A stretch of DNA of 64,000 nt from SAR86 cluster bacterium (lineage in GTDB: Bacteria > Pseudomonadota > Gammaproteobacteria > Pseudomonadales > Pseudohongiellaceae): NCBI GenBank assembly GCA_002401885.1, contig NVUL01000002.1, forward strand, positions 1-64,000, given 5' to 3'. Of the stretch, positions 39,601 through 46,336 are shown one piece after another. The notes under the pieces were generated by a model. The model was given only the letters and a program-made list of their open reading frames with translations. It had not been told where the DNA came from and did no database searches. The stretch's first letter is position 1. Each line of letters opens with the position of its first letter. The position numbers were made by a program, and so were the translations under genes.

Positions 39601-41967
39601 AGCTACGACGCCAACGAGACCATTGTTCGAGATCTCAGCAGCAACCATCAGATCACCCGCTTCTACGACTCTGAGCGTCAGCTCCGTCAGGAAATCAGTG
39701 GCGCAGACACATTGGATTTTACCTACACCGGTCAAGGTCACCGTGCCTCAGTTACCTATCTAGGCAATTCCACAGTTCATCATTTTGATAAAGCTGGGCG
39801 CCTGATGGATGTCGTCGATAATGGTCAGACCATCATGCGTCAGGAGCATCTGGGTAACGATCATCAGCTGAAGCGGCTCTTCCGAAATCATTCCCTGACC
39901 AATGGCTTTTACGACGGCACTGGCTGGCTGCAAAGTCGTCGCTTCGATGGAATTGGCGGCGGCGATATCGAATTCAACCTGGAGCGTGATCGCTTAGGGC
40001 GAATCACTCGCCGCGAACGCGTGGATGGAAATGGACAGATCGACACCAAGGAATGGCGCTACGATTCGCTCGGCAGAATAATTCATGAGACCGTGCAACG
40101 GGCTGGTATGGCTACGCAAACCATGAATCGAGAATTCGACGCCGACAGCGTGATCAGAGAGGTCACTTGGCGCGATACTGGGGGAGTACGGCGCGATTTT
40201 AATCAGCGCTATGATCGCGGCAGAATCACTATGCAGAACGGTCAGTCAATGACCTACGATCCAAACGGAAATCTGACAGATGATGGCAGTATGCAGTACA
40301 TCTACGATGCATGGAATCGGCTACTTAGAGCGGAGCAGAATGGGCAAGCACTAGTCAGCTACGAATATGACGCCGAGCATCGGAAAATTGCCAGAATTGA
40401 AGCCGGTATCCGCGAGGAATACGTATATGAAGGCTGGCGCTTACTGGCTGTTAAGGTGAATGGTCAGATTACTGAGCGTTATGTCTATGCCGATCAGATG
40501 GATGACCTGTTATTTTTTGAAAAAGGCGGGATACGTTACTATCCTCTGATCAGTCCGGAAGGTAGTACAGATGCATTGGTCGATGATCAGGGTCAATTAA
40601 TTGAGCGTTACGACTACGACCTGCAAGGCCGGGTCAGCGTTCTGGATGCTAGCGGTAATCCGAGCACTAACATTCCAATAGCCCGCCATTTATTTCAGAG
40701 GAGGATATTCGATTTCACCACCGGACTTTATGATTACCGCACTCGCTGGTATCACCCGCAGTTGGGTCAGTTTATAACACCCGACCCCTCTGGGTTGAAG
40801 GGTGGGCTCAATCACTATGGCCTTTGTCATGGTGATCCCATTAACCACTGCGACAGCTATGGCCTAAGTGATGGCTGGAGTTGGGGTATGGTGCTGGGCA
40901 TAGGCGCCGCGGTGGTCGTGGGTATTGCGATTACTGTGGTTACAGGGGGCGCCGCCGCTGCAGTATTGGGTCCGGCGTTAGGCGCGATTGCTACAGGCAT
41001 TGTGGCGGGTGCGGTGGCCGGAGCAGTCGGCGAGGCAGTAGAAGCGTATGTAGACGATCGTGAGTCCCATATATTGCGCTCGGCGGCAATGGGGGCGTTA
41101 TTTGGCGGCATATTTTCCGTTGGCGGTGTAGCGGTGGGTGCCGCATTGCGCAGCACGGCTGGTAGGGCGTTTGTTTCTCGCGTGCTGGCCTCTCCAACTG
41201 GCGAAAGAGTTAGTCAGGCAGTATATCGCGGAGCTGAACGACTTGCAGGCAATGGCCAGCCTTTGTTTACTTCCTCGGGCGGGCGAGTAGTAGAGCAGGT
41301 TACGCGAAAGGTAATTCAATCGTCGGTAGCTGCCAGCAAACGCGTAGGTGAGAGGCTTACTGTAGGAGCGGAAAATTTTGCTCACCGCTATGGTTCCTCT
41401 TTGGCGGCGAGGGGCCGTGAGCGAATCGGCAACGCGCTTATTGGGAATTCCTTGAAGAGTGAAATGCGTCGTTTTGTAGCTGCCCATGCCCCAGTCAATT
41501 ACGCTATGGGCAGGGTGAGTGGTTGGATGGGCGGTGAAATCGACGATGCGATGACCACACTTGCAGCACGTAGCGGTGGTGGCGGCTCTCGGATGACACA
41601 AGTAGGCGTGGGATCACAACATATGGCCCTGCCGGGTAAACGCAATGCTCAACAACTTGTACAACAGGAAGTAGAAGCCGGGCTTAGGGCTTTCCATGTT
41701 TCCCCTCCACCTCGCCCCGTGGCCGATGTAATATCTCGCGCCCACGATGCAGAAATCGTCATGTTTTTACAGCTCATCTCAGAAACCAGCGAAAGTTCGA
41801 GTGGCTGGCTGTATATAGCTACCTCAAAAATGTCTTGCTCAAGCTGCTTTGCGAATATGTGGCATACCATGTCAGCCAGAGCCGGAATTAATATAGTCAA
41901 TGCGGCTCCAAGAATGGTGCCATTGGCTGGAGCTGCAGCGGGAGCAACTGAAACTGCCGTGGAATGA
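33616..41967 (+). CDS. RHS/YD-repeat polymorphic toxin-like protein
   Basis: 2783 aa; N-terminal TM helix plus Pro-rich linker; many YD repeats; core motif LYDYRTRWYHPQLGQFITPDPSGLKGGLNHYGLCHGDPINHCDSYG; Gly/Ala-rich hydrophobic stretch; C-terminal HDAE...CSSC; GTG start. Confidence 0.93.
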   Translation: MNWLIWLLLVIFLSFLLYFTLPPFRRRINNLWRRITGSSPSPNPAPNPNPSPGPVPTPGPSPTPVHGNRPTVNIVSPDGGDWGTPVPVRYLLLDDESDRITISAEYSTDNGVTFLPATEAIGVGSQGSSDLESSPSGVLHIFAWNAVLDLSQLPATGLILKIQAFDAAPGGEDQSRPFTVLQYLVAMINRPIPFPGNGVPVNQAELNALFSVGNQIGGQVRCPVVIGSSESGAMDVEVDYQYGSQPFQPITLAKKSDANRNMGAPAGVDTCYNLLWDAAQDLGATQQQVILRATPIEDGIQIGQSRSSPVISVDGTPLQSPPSYTAPEAMGPVSIAAISGDNQTGISGQILPERLEARVRDPRGNPIAGARVTFNLPGANPEDKLLPDKELWTTTNRFGIAAIRVKFDPQSIGAGEVVAKVVGSPSATARWLFDVDPPQIVAENLPGNDLVYGQEYWIEIGYDGDGDLNTLDFQPDEEDPVTLKIEADNLQTSHSEVAYPIHASGTARMRIRIAPTILTGSAELRISNPDMPSVAPLVLQFIVDTSDNARRRQGGGPGASNTSLLMYMQPANSVHPKYVAYPGVTLANDFSVSITDSSAQPQNYDEEVTANHNTCIPPPVTRALPIRYQASGGTLATTQIAGTDSQLTVDAGTSIYFTPDGPGPWFIRVSTGPNIADPLSRSFFWINSSGGQECDRQGVIGGTLSFAYMIQTPTEIKLLKTGTSSTVEELKPGLRARLEIKGLSPIAGGAPAKIELQSQHYGGENLPDYTGIAYPVKQDISLALQPNNELHSAEILFVRGEPQLSAGAPVVHSAIGGGWIRAKNPALELLWPWVKTETSRQIYNDVESLHEAAVGTSPKGGAEDSVFLHNGEFVMHRIDDSYRTRAEPIISCRSYRSHLRYEGVLGPGWAFGQNIFLDTARKTGIRKFAANGRFDDFIEDRTPKGNFEELTTRSALSATESAYELRDPQRNTLHFYHDGSLRMHRDANGNSTQYIQNERGLLVEIRDPNQRSIMLEYYTENDPVEPEVIDKLKLIRDFSGREFSFDYYGANDPNGGPGFLKTVTPPAVHTLVGSNPVPNYERKETYTYYVNPSDRLDNFLLKVIDSENKQRLENRFSSAGWVTEQDFGENPNTNQPLTYTIVNDAANNLTTEFDRSGQETLWDFSNPSPWPDAATPTGGASLANPNNPNPEAQWIYLYRHNHHGHLVHQAVSSPNPEEYFYVYDDQSANEERHGNLLAVRQRGTNGKEKIQTFEYTRRHNQIQRMVPPKGNEADVNPEQYATYLIYDTQLSSSDPDAGDSGNLVRLQHPRSVSAVIVPTSSGGRRHLWIDENPTERFSFNSFGQMVRKSDVQGVTTEFRYFSDQDPTGVQGSSPAIGGGGLLAEVETDISPGVGPALNNRNLHLPGIAFTPRLRKSTYNVLGDLLSVTDARGVRTEFIVDRLHQITEMKKAASAAGPLTGLSIVKEFQYNQDGNIALTETRQPSANAIAGGSSLQEIWNYNSVGMLVSHAATLHSGQMIVENFIRDASDRLVGLEPVDVTSGRHTGAGISIDVDKSGAPVNITHSSTTTPHTSSFSWTPQGTPAYIDSPDGNREDYRLDEFQQVESIIDPGANVHRVVRDSDGNISRSAMLHGDGNNPGRQSNPPGAPLGELFEQKVDELGRPGRSHRIVHLPTKLNTTSTSGPNVSMQTLATGTDYIEDDNQWPQRVALYEEGSWHQGDGRQTNDVSYDAWGLPTRQVDDEVGFNYVRRNSQGLPIEERDAGGDETVVREYDQVGNLLEETAELKDSARFFPTGTQIGIRSKQEFDALGRVVRKLDGRANATRRTFDETGFVTHLYDAMGTDSTESYNNLLINEPGNLTEYQRDGLGRTRKITALLTQNGLGGGVPEIHSYNSAGTSELLMEYDEAGRLLSYTDNAGNTTSWQYESDSGRPRSVTYQAAYSIVMDYDSQGRIDRVTDANNTRLKYTYDNAVSRLQEIRAEVKGPNVEGTDGFFYSYDANETIVRDLSSNHQITRFYDSERQLRQEISGADTLDFTYTGQGHRASVTYLGNSTVHHFDKAGRLMDVVDNGQTIMRQEHLGNDHQLKRLFRNHSLTNGFYDGTGWLQSRRFDGIGGGDIEFNLERDRLGRITRRERVDGNGQIDTKEWRYDSLGRIIHETVQRAGMATQTMNREFDADSVIREVTWRDTGGVRRDFNQRYDRGRITMQNGQSMTYDPNGNLTDDGSMQYIYDAWNRLLRAEQNGQALVSYEYDAEHRKIARIEAGIREEYVYEGWRLLAVKVNGQITERYVYADQMDDLLFFEKGGIRYYPLISPEGSTDALVDDQGQLIERYDYDLQGRVSVLDASGNPSTNIPIARHLFQRRIFDFTTGLYDYRTRWYHPQLGQFITPDPSGLKGGLNHYGLCHGDPINHCDSYGLSDGWSWGMVLGIGAAVVVGIAITVVTGGAAAAVLGPALGAIATGIVAGAVAGAVGEAVEAYVDDRESHILRSAAMGALFGGIFSVGGVAVGAALRSTAGRAFVSRVLASPTGERVSQAVYRGAERLAGNGQPLFTSSGGRVVEQVTRKVIQSSVAASKRVGERLTVGAENFAHRYGSSLAARGRERIGNALIGNSLKSEMRRFVAAHAPVNYAMGRVSGWMGGEIDDAMTTLAARSGGGGSRMTQVGVGSQHMALPGKRNAQQLVQQEVEAGLRAFHVSPPPRPVADVISRAHDAEIVMFLQLISETSESSSGWLYIATSKMSCSSCFANMWHTMSARAGINIVNAAPRMVPLAGAAAGATETAVE

Positions 41968-42418
41968 ATATTACCCATGAGACAAAAGGATTCTCCTCTG
42001 GCAGTAATATCGGCTAGGGTTAGGTTAGTCACTAAATTCTTAGCCGAGTAATTTCAAGTTACATGAGAGGAGGGCGTATTGCTGTTCCAAAAAACATCTC
42101 TTCCTGCTCTATGGGCCCATACGATCGGGTTATTCTCAAGAGCAGTTTTCGATTCTGAACTGACATCCATAGAATTATGCAATTGATCCCTCCAGTGCAT
42201 GTGGCGTAATAGAATATGTGTGAATTATAGGTAAAATGCCGGAAGGTTATCGAACCATCGACACGAGGATTTTCAATAGACTGCGTCACCGATTCGTTAA
42301 TTGAGTCAATGAGTTAAAAGTCAGGAATTAGAGTGTGCTTAGAGGTGTGCTGCGGATTTACTCGGACATTCCCTAAATTGGGGAAATTAGAGATTTATAT
42401 CTCTTTTCACAAAACTTA

Positions 42419-42946
42419 TTAATCTTCTTCAACAAGGGAAAGTATCTCCTCCGGTGATAATTGGTTCAGTTCCAAAATAGACATTCCAAAAGATTCCATC
42501 GCTCGGTGAACAATATAGCTTCCCACACGATATCTTATCGCTATCCTACCTTCGGGATGTTCATTCATCCACTGGTTGTAATTTGCATCTACCGGCAATG
42601 CCTTGATTTCTAAAAACCACTGATCGGAATTGTCAGGGTGAGAATTTACTTCGAATGAAGTATTGGTAGAAGTCTCAGCAAATACATTTGCCAACCCTTC
42701 ATTTACCGCAGCGATAGGAATTCCCGGGCCGAACTTATTTCCTTGTATTGTCCATCCTCGAACAAGGTGGTGAAACTCAAGGTAAATGGTCGCTTCCAAC
42801 CTAATGTTGGATGCCGCAGAGATTCCGCCTCCATAGAGGGTGGATTGATAAACAACAACTTCGTGTTTAGTGTCAGCTCGACCAATTGCTCCTCCTACAC
42901 CAGCTAAATCTCTTTGTGGGGGATTACAGTTACTTTTAGCAGGCAA
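42419..42946 (-). CDS. Hypothetical protein, possibly a 5'-truncated remnant
   Basis: 175-codon ORF whose only near-full-length start is TTG; no internal ATG until late; not on the RHS strand. Confidence 0.4.
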   Translation of the reverse strand: MPAKSNCNPPQRDLAGVGGAIGRADTKHEVVVYQSTLYGGGISAASNIRLEATIYLEFHHLVRGWTIQGNKFGPGIPIAAVNEGLANVFAETSTNTSFEVNSHPDNSDQWFLEIKALPVDANYNQWMNEHPEGRIAIRYRVGSYIVHRAMESFGMSILELNQLSPEEILSLVEED

Positions 42947-43052
42947 AGGGTAGAGTACTTACGAAGGATTGGGTGCGCAGAGACGGAATAATCCAATCAT
43001 CCTCAGGGCTGTCTACCCTTGAGGGCCTCGAGCAACTGCGCTCCTTGCAAAC

Positions 43053-43106
43053 TGTTGCCGCAGTTAGTCGAACCACTACGGAGGATTTTCAGTCCTCTGC
43101 TCCACC
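43053..43106 (-). other. tRNA-Phe(GAA)-like 3' fragment
   Basis: - strand GGTGGAGCA GAGGACTGAAAATCCTC CGTAGTGGTTCGACTAACTGCGGCAACA: D-arm 3' consensus, perfect 5-bp/7-nt anticodon arm with GAA, GGTTCGACT T-loop-like; 5' half and acceptor pairing missing. Confidence 0.4.
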
Positions 43107-43185
43107 CCCGTTTGAAAATGTCTGCTTCTGTCACAAGGCAGTCTTTTGTGGTCATCATTCTCATTGGCAGGACCTACACTTTTCA

Positions 43186-44745
43186 TTAAGGGCGCGGTGT
43201 GCGCGCCTTCGGTCCAAGTTGACTGGGCAACAATTCGTAGGCTAGCTCTGCCCAGTCGCAGAGCAGCGCTCGTGTGTCTCTCGGGTCTATAATTTCTTCT
43301 ATACCGAAAGCCTCTGCCGTCCTAAATGGCGAGCGATATTTCTCTAACATCCCCTCAAGTTCGCGCCGCCGTGCGTCGGGATCATCTGCAGCCTCGATGT
43401 CTCGCCGGTAGGCAGCCTGCACTCCACCCTCTATGGGCAGTGAGCCCCAGTCTGCGGACGGCCATGCGTAGCGCAGGTTAAGTCGATCGGCATTGCCATG
43501 ACCGGCACCGGCTACTCCATAGCAGCGCCGAGTAATGACCGATACCCAGGGAACAGACGCCTGATAACAGGCCATCAGTGCACGACTACCGATTCGTACA
43601 GTGCCCTCTTCTTCAGCCGCCCGGCCAATTAGGAATCCAGGATTGTCCACCAGATTTAGGATGGGAATGTGAAAAGTATCGCAAAGATCAACGAACCTCA
43701 TCATCTTCTCTGACGCAGTCGCGTTGACCGCGCCGCCATGGAAGTGGGTGTCGTTAGCCATGATGCCAATCGAATAGCCGTTCAGGCGCCCGAGGCCAAC
43801 CACCAGCGATTCGCCATAATTGGGATTTATCTCGAAGAATGTATCCAAGTCGACTACGGAGTTAATGATCTCCCTTACTTGGTACATCTGGCGCCTATCT
43901 CTAGGGATGACAGACAGCAGCGATTCGTCTCTGCGCTCGACTGGATCTGCGTTCTCTATTCTGGGTGGAGCCTGCCAGACATTTTGTGGCAGGTAGGAGA
44001 GGAAACGAGAGATTGCCTCGAACGCCTCTTGCTCCGTTTCCACTTCGTTGTCTACGGCGCCGCTGCCGTTTGCATGAATATCTGAACCACCCAGCTCATT
44101 CTTCTCTATGGGTTTGCCGAAACCGCGCTCGACCACTGGCGGGCCGGCGACAAATAGCTGGCTAGTGTCTTTGATCATCAGGGAGAAATGAGAGATGGTG
44201 GTGCGCACGGCACCGAGTCCGGCTACCGAGCCCATGCAGGCGCAGACTACAGGGACGTGTCCCATCAGCTGCATCGTAGTCTCGAATCCGTGTAAGGCAG
44301 GGACGTAGGAATGGCCTACCATCTCCAGTGTCTTCACCGAGCCCCCGCCGCCACTGCCATCGATGAGCCTTACCAAGGGCAGGCGCATCTCGAGTGCATA
44401 GCGTTCGCCGTAGCCTGATTTGTCGCCAATCTTCGCATCGGCCGCGCCGCCGCGTACGGTGAAATCATCTCCACCAATAACGACTCGTCTGTCGTTTATT
44501 TTTGCTGTACCGAGAACGAAGTTTGAAGGCGTAAAATCTACCAGTTGACCGTCATCGCTGTAAGTTGCCTTTCCCGCGAGTGCACCGATCTCATGAAAGG
44601 TGTTTGCGTCGGCAAGTGCATCGATACGCTCTCTTACGGTGAGCCGCCCATTGTCGTGTTGGCGCTGAATGCGTTCTTCTCCGCCCATAGCAGCTGCTAA
44701 TCCTTCGCGTCGCCTTAACTCATCTACTTCATCTTGCCAGCTCAT
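43186..44745 (-). CDS. Acyl-CoA carboxylase carboxyltransferase (beta-subunit-like)
   Basis: GGEERIQRQHDNGRLTVRERID, GSVAGLGAVRTTISHFSLMI, NPNYGESLVVGLGRLNGYSIGIMAND; start at internal ATG (MSWQDEVDEL). Confidence 0.93.
   Translation of the reverse strand: MSWQDEVDELRRREGLAAAMGGEERIQRQHDNGRLTVRERIDALADANTFHEIGALAGKATYSDDGQLVDFTPSNFVLGTAKINDRRVVIGGDDFTVRGGAADAKIGDKSGYGERYALEMRLPLVRLIDGSGGGGSVKTLEMVGHSYVPALHGFETTMQLMGHVPVVCACMGSVAGLGAVRTTISHFSLMIKDTSQLFVAGPPVVERGFGKPIEKNELGGSDIHANGSGAVDNEVETEQEAFEAISRFLSYLPQNVWQAPPRIENADPVERRDESLLSVIPRDRRQMYQVREIINSVVDLDTFFEINPNYGESLVVGLGRLNGYSIGIMANDTHFHGGAVNATASEKMMRFVDLCDTFHIPILNLVDNPGFLIGRAAEEEGTVRIGSRALMACYQASVPWVSVITRRCYGVAGAGHGNADRLNLRYAWPSADWGSLPIEGGVQAAYRRDIEAADDPDARRRELEGMLEKYRSPFRTAEAFGIEEIIDPRDTRALLCDWAELAYELLPSQLGPKARTPRP
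43201..43232. repeat. Right copy of the 32-bp direct repeat (inside the carboxyltransferase 3' end)
   Basis: See left copy at 33218-33249. Confidence 0.85.
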
Positions 44746-44844
44746 GTTCTCTCCTTTTCGCTGCGCTAAGTTAGTGTAATCCAACATCGGGTGCAAGCCG
44801 GTATGCTCTGATCTCAGGGTGTGCGGTTTGTGATGGTGTAAAAA

Positions 44845-44907
44845 ATATTAGACATGAGATCAAAGTCCGTCTAGAATGAGTGTCGTGTCAAATATATTAG
44901 ACACGAG
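44845..44907. promoter_or_regulatory. Candidate operator region: direct repeat ATATTAGACA(T/C)GAG plus dyad TCGTGTC-N10-GACACGA
   Basis: Copies at 44845-44858 and 44894-44907; the second copy forms a 7-bp inverted repeat with the upstream TCGTGTC. Confidence 0.45.
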
Positions 44908-44963
44908 TTCAGAATTTCCATGAACATACATCGTTTCTTCGCTGGAAAAGAGGGCACTACACT

Positions 44964-45380
44964 ATGAAATATACCTTGCTGGGTTTAATTGCGGTTCTTC
45001 TATCATTCTTGGGTTTTCATTTGGGAGCGAATTCGCAGGGTGAGGATCAGTTTCTTGAGATGCACAGAATCTCTGACGCCCCTGCTACTGTAAGTATGCG
45101 CCAGAACGATTTTGCGTTGTGTGGACAGCCCTTCTACGATGACGTTTATGCACTTACCGTGGAGATCTTTGCAGAAGGTGCTGAGAATGTGAATTTGGAA
45201 TATTACCAAGAACAAGTTTTTGCGTTAGTGCGATCTTCGAAAGAATTCGGGGACGATGCGGAAGCATTCGTTGTGCACATAAAGGATATTCCGGGACAAT
45301 TAGTTGATATTATTTTTGAAGACCCAGAGGTGTTGGCGAGTTGTGCTAATTTTAGCGTGGCGCTCGTAGGTCCCCCATAG
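44964..45380 (+). CDS. Hypothetical secreted protein
   Basis: 138-aa ORF with N-terminal hydrophobic signal. Confidence 0.6.
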   Translation: MKYTLLGLIAVLLSFLGFHLGANSQGEDQFLEMHRISDAPATVSMRQNDFALCGQPFYDDVYALTVEIFAEGAENVNLEYYQEQVFALVRSSKEFGDDAEAFVVHIKDIPGQLVDIIFEDPEVLASCANFSVALVGPP

Positions 45381-45432
45381 AATTTAAAAAATACAATTCT
45401 CCACGTAATCATTTGGAAGCAGAGGTATCAGC

Positions 45433-45858
45433 ATGTCTTTTCGTGAAAAGAAAGCCTGGCTCACAATATTTGCCTTGCTCGTCGTATTCCTTCCCTACTC
45501 CGTATTTATGGTTAGCGTCTATCATCAACCAAATCCTGACATTGGTTACCTAGCACAGTTAGCAGGTATCGCCATCGCAGCATTTATCGTGCTGGAGTGT
45601 GTGCTGCTCCTTGTTGCACGGAAACTTTCTCCCGAGGACGCGGGAATTCCAGTAGATGAGCGCGATCAGCTGTTCGCTTACAAGGCTTCGCGTATCGCCT
45701 ATCTAACGTTAATAGGACTGGTTGTCACTGTGACCTTTCCCATGATCCATGTGCACGCTGGCAATTGGGGATTTGGCATGCTGTATCTGGGGGCGATAAT
45801 ATTGGCAGAAATTCTTCGCGCTTCCTTGTTAATAAGACAGTATAGAAGGGGCTATTAA
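45433..45858 (+). CDS. Hypothetical four-helix membrane protein (DUF2178-like arrangement with an XRE regulator)
   Basis: Four hydrophobic segments; stop codon overlaps the start of the next gene by 1 nt. Confidence 0.7.
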   Translation: MSFREKKAWLTIFALLVVFLPYSVFMVSVYHQPNPDIGYLAQLAGIAIAAFIVLECVLLLVARKLSPEDAGIPVDERDQLFAYKASRIAYLTLIGLVVTVTFPMIHVHAGNWGFGMLYLGAIILAEILRASLLIRQYRRGY

Positions 45859-46070
45859 TGCCTGAGCTCCCGATAAAAAATCGCATACGAGAGTTGCGTG
45901 CGGCGCATTCTGATATGACACAGTTGAATCTCGCGAAAAAGATTGGAGTAACGAGACAGACTGTAAATGCGATTGAGCTGGGTAAGTACTCTCCGTCATT
46001 GGAAGTGGCATTTCGAATCGCAGCTGTTTTCGATGAGCCATTGGAGAAAGTTTTTAGTTACCACAAGTGA
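45858..46070 (+). CDS. XRE-family HTH transcriptional regulator (YozG/YgzD-like)
   Basis: NRIRELRAAHSDMTQLNLAKKIGVTRQTVNAIELGKYSPSLEVAFRIAAVF, 70 aa. Confidence 0.9.
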   Translation: MPELPIKNRIRELRAAHSDMTQLNLAKKIGVTRQTVNAIELGKYSPSLEVAFRIAAVFDEPLEKVFSYHK

Positions 46071-46130
46071 TTGAAAAAGACAGTTCGCGCTGAAAATAGT
46101 AGAATGCTCGAAACACTAGGAGTAGCTACT

Positions 46131-46289
46131 ATGAGCGAAATATCAGATAACGAGAAAGACAACGATGTAACCCCGGATACGAATTCCGAAGAGCCGAAGA
46201 AGGTGCCAGATCTAAATGACACAATAAGTCGTCTATTGCGCAGGAAAGCAGATGCAGACGCTGGAGAAAGCGGAGATGCTGCAGAGTAG
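46131..46289 (+). CDS. Small acidic hypothetical protein
   Basis: 52-aa ORF from ATG with AGGAG upstream; the longer ORF start at 46071 is less likely. Confidence 0.4.
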   Translation: MSEISDNEKDNDVTPDTNSEEPKKVPDLNDTISRLLRRKADADAGESGDAAE

Positions 46290-46336
46290 TGCCTTCGAAA
46301 ACCGTTTTCTGTAACTACTACGAATCACTCTGCTTC

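Noticed and set aside
41098-41601. 167-aa - strand ORF opposite the RHS C-terminal region
   Set aside because: Antisense shadow; no recognisable motif, and overlaps the toxin-tip coding frame.
41649-42032. 127-aa - strand ORF opposite the RHS tip as an immunity candidate
   Set aside because: Mostly antisense to the tip; its sequence is explained by complementarity to the RHS frame.
42059-42289. 76-aa - strand ORF in the gap after the RHS gene as an immunity candidate
   Set aside because: Short, no motif, no clear ribosome-binding site; not supportable.
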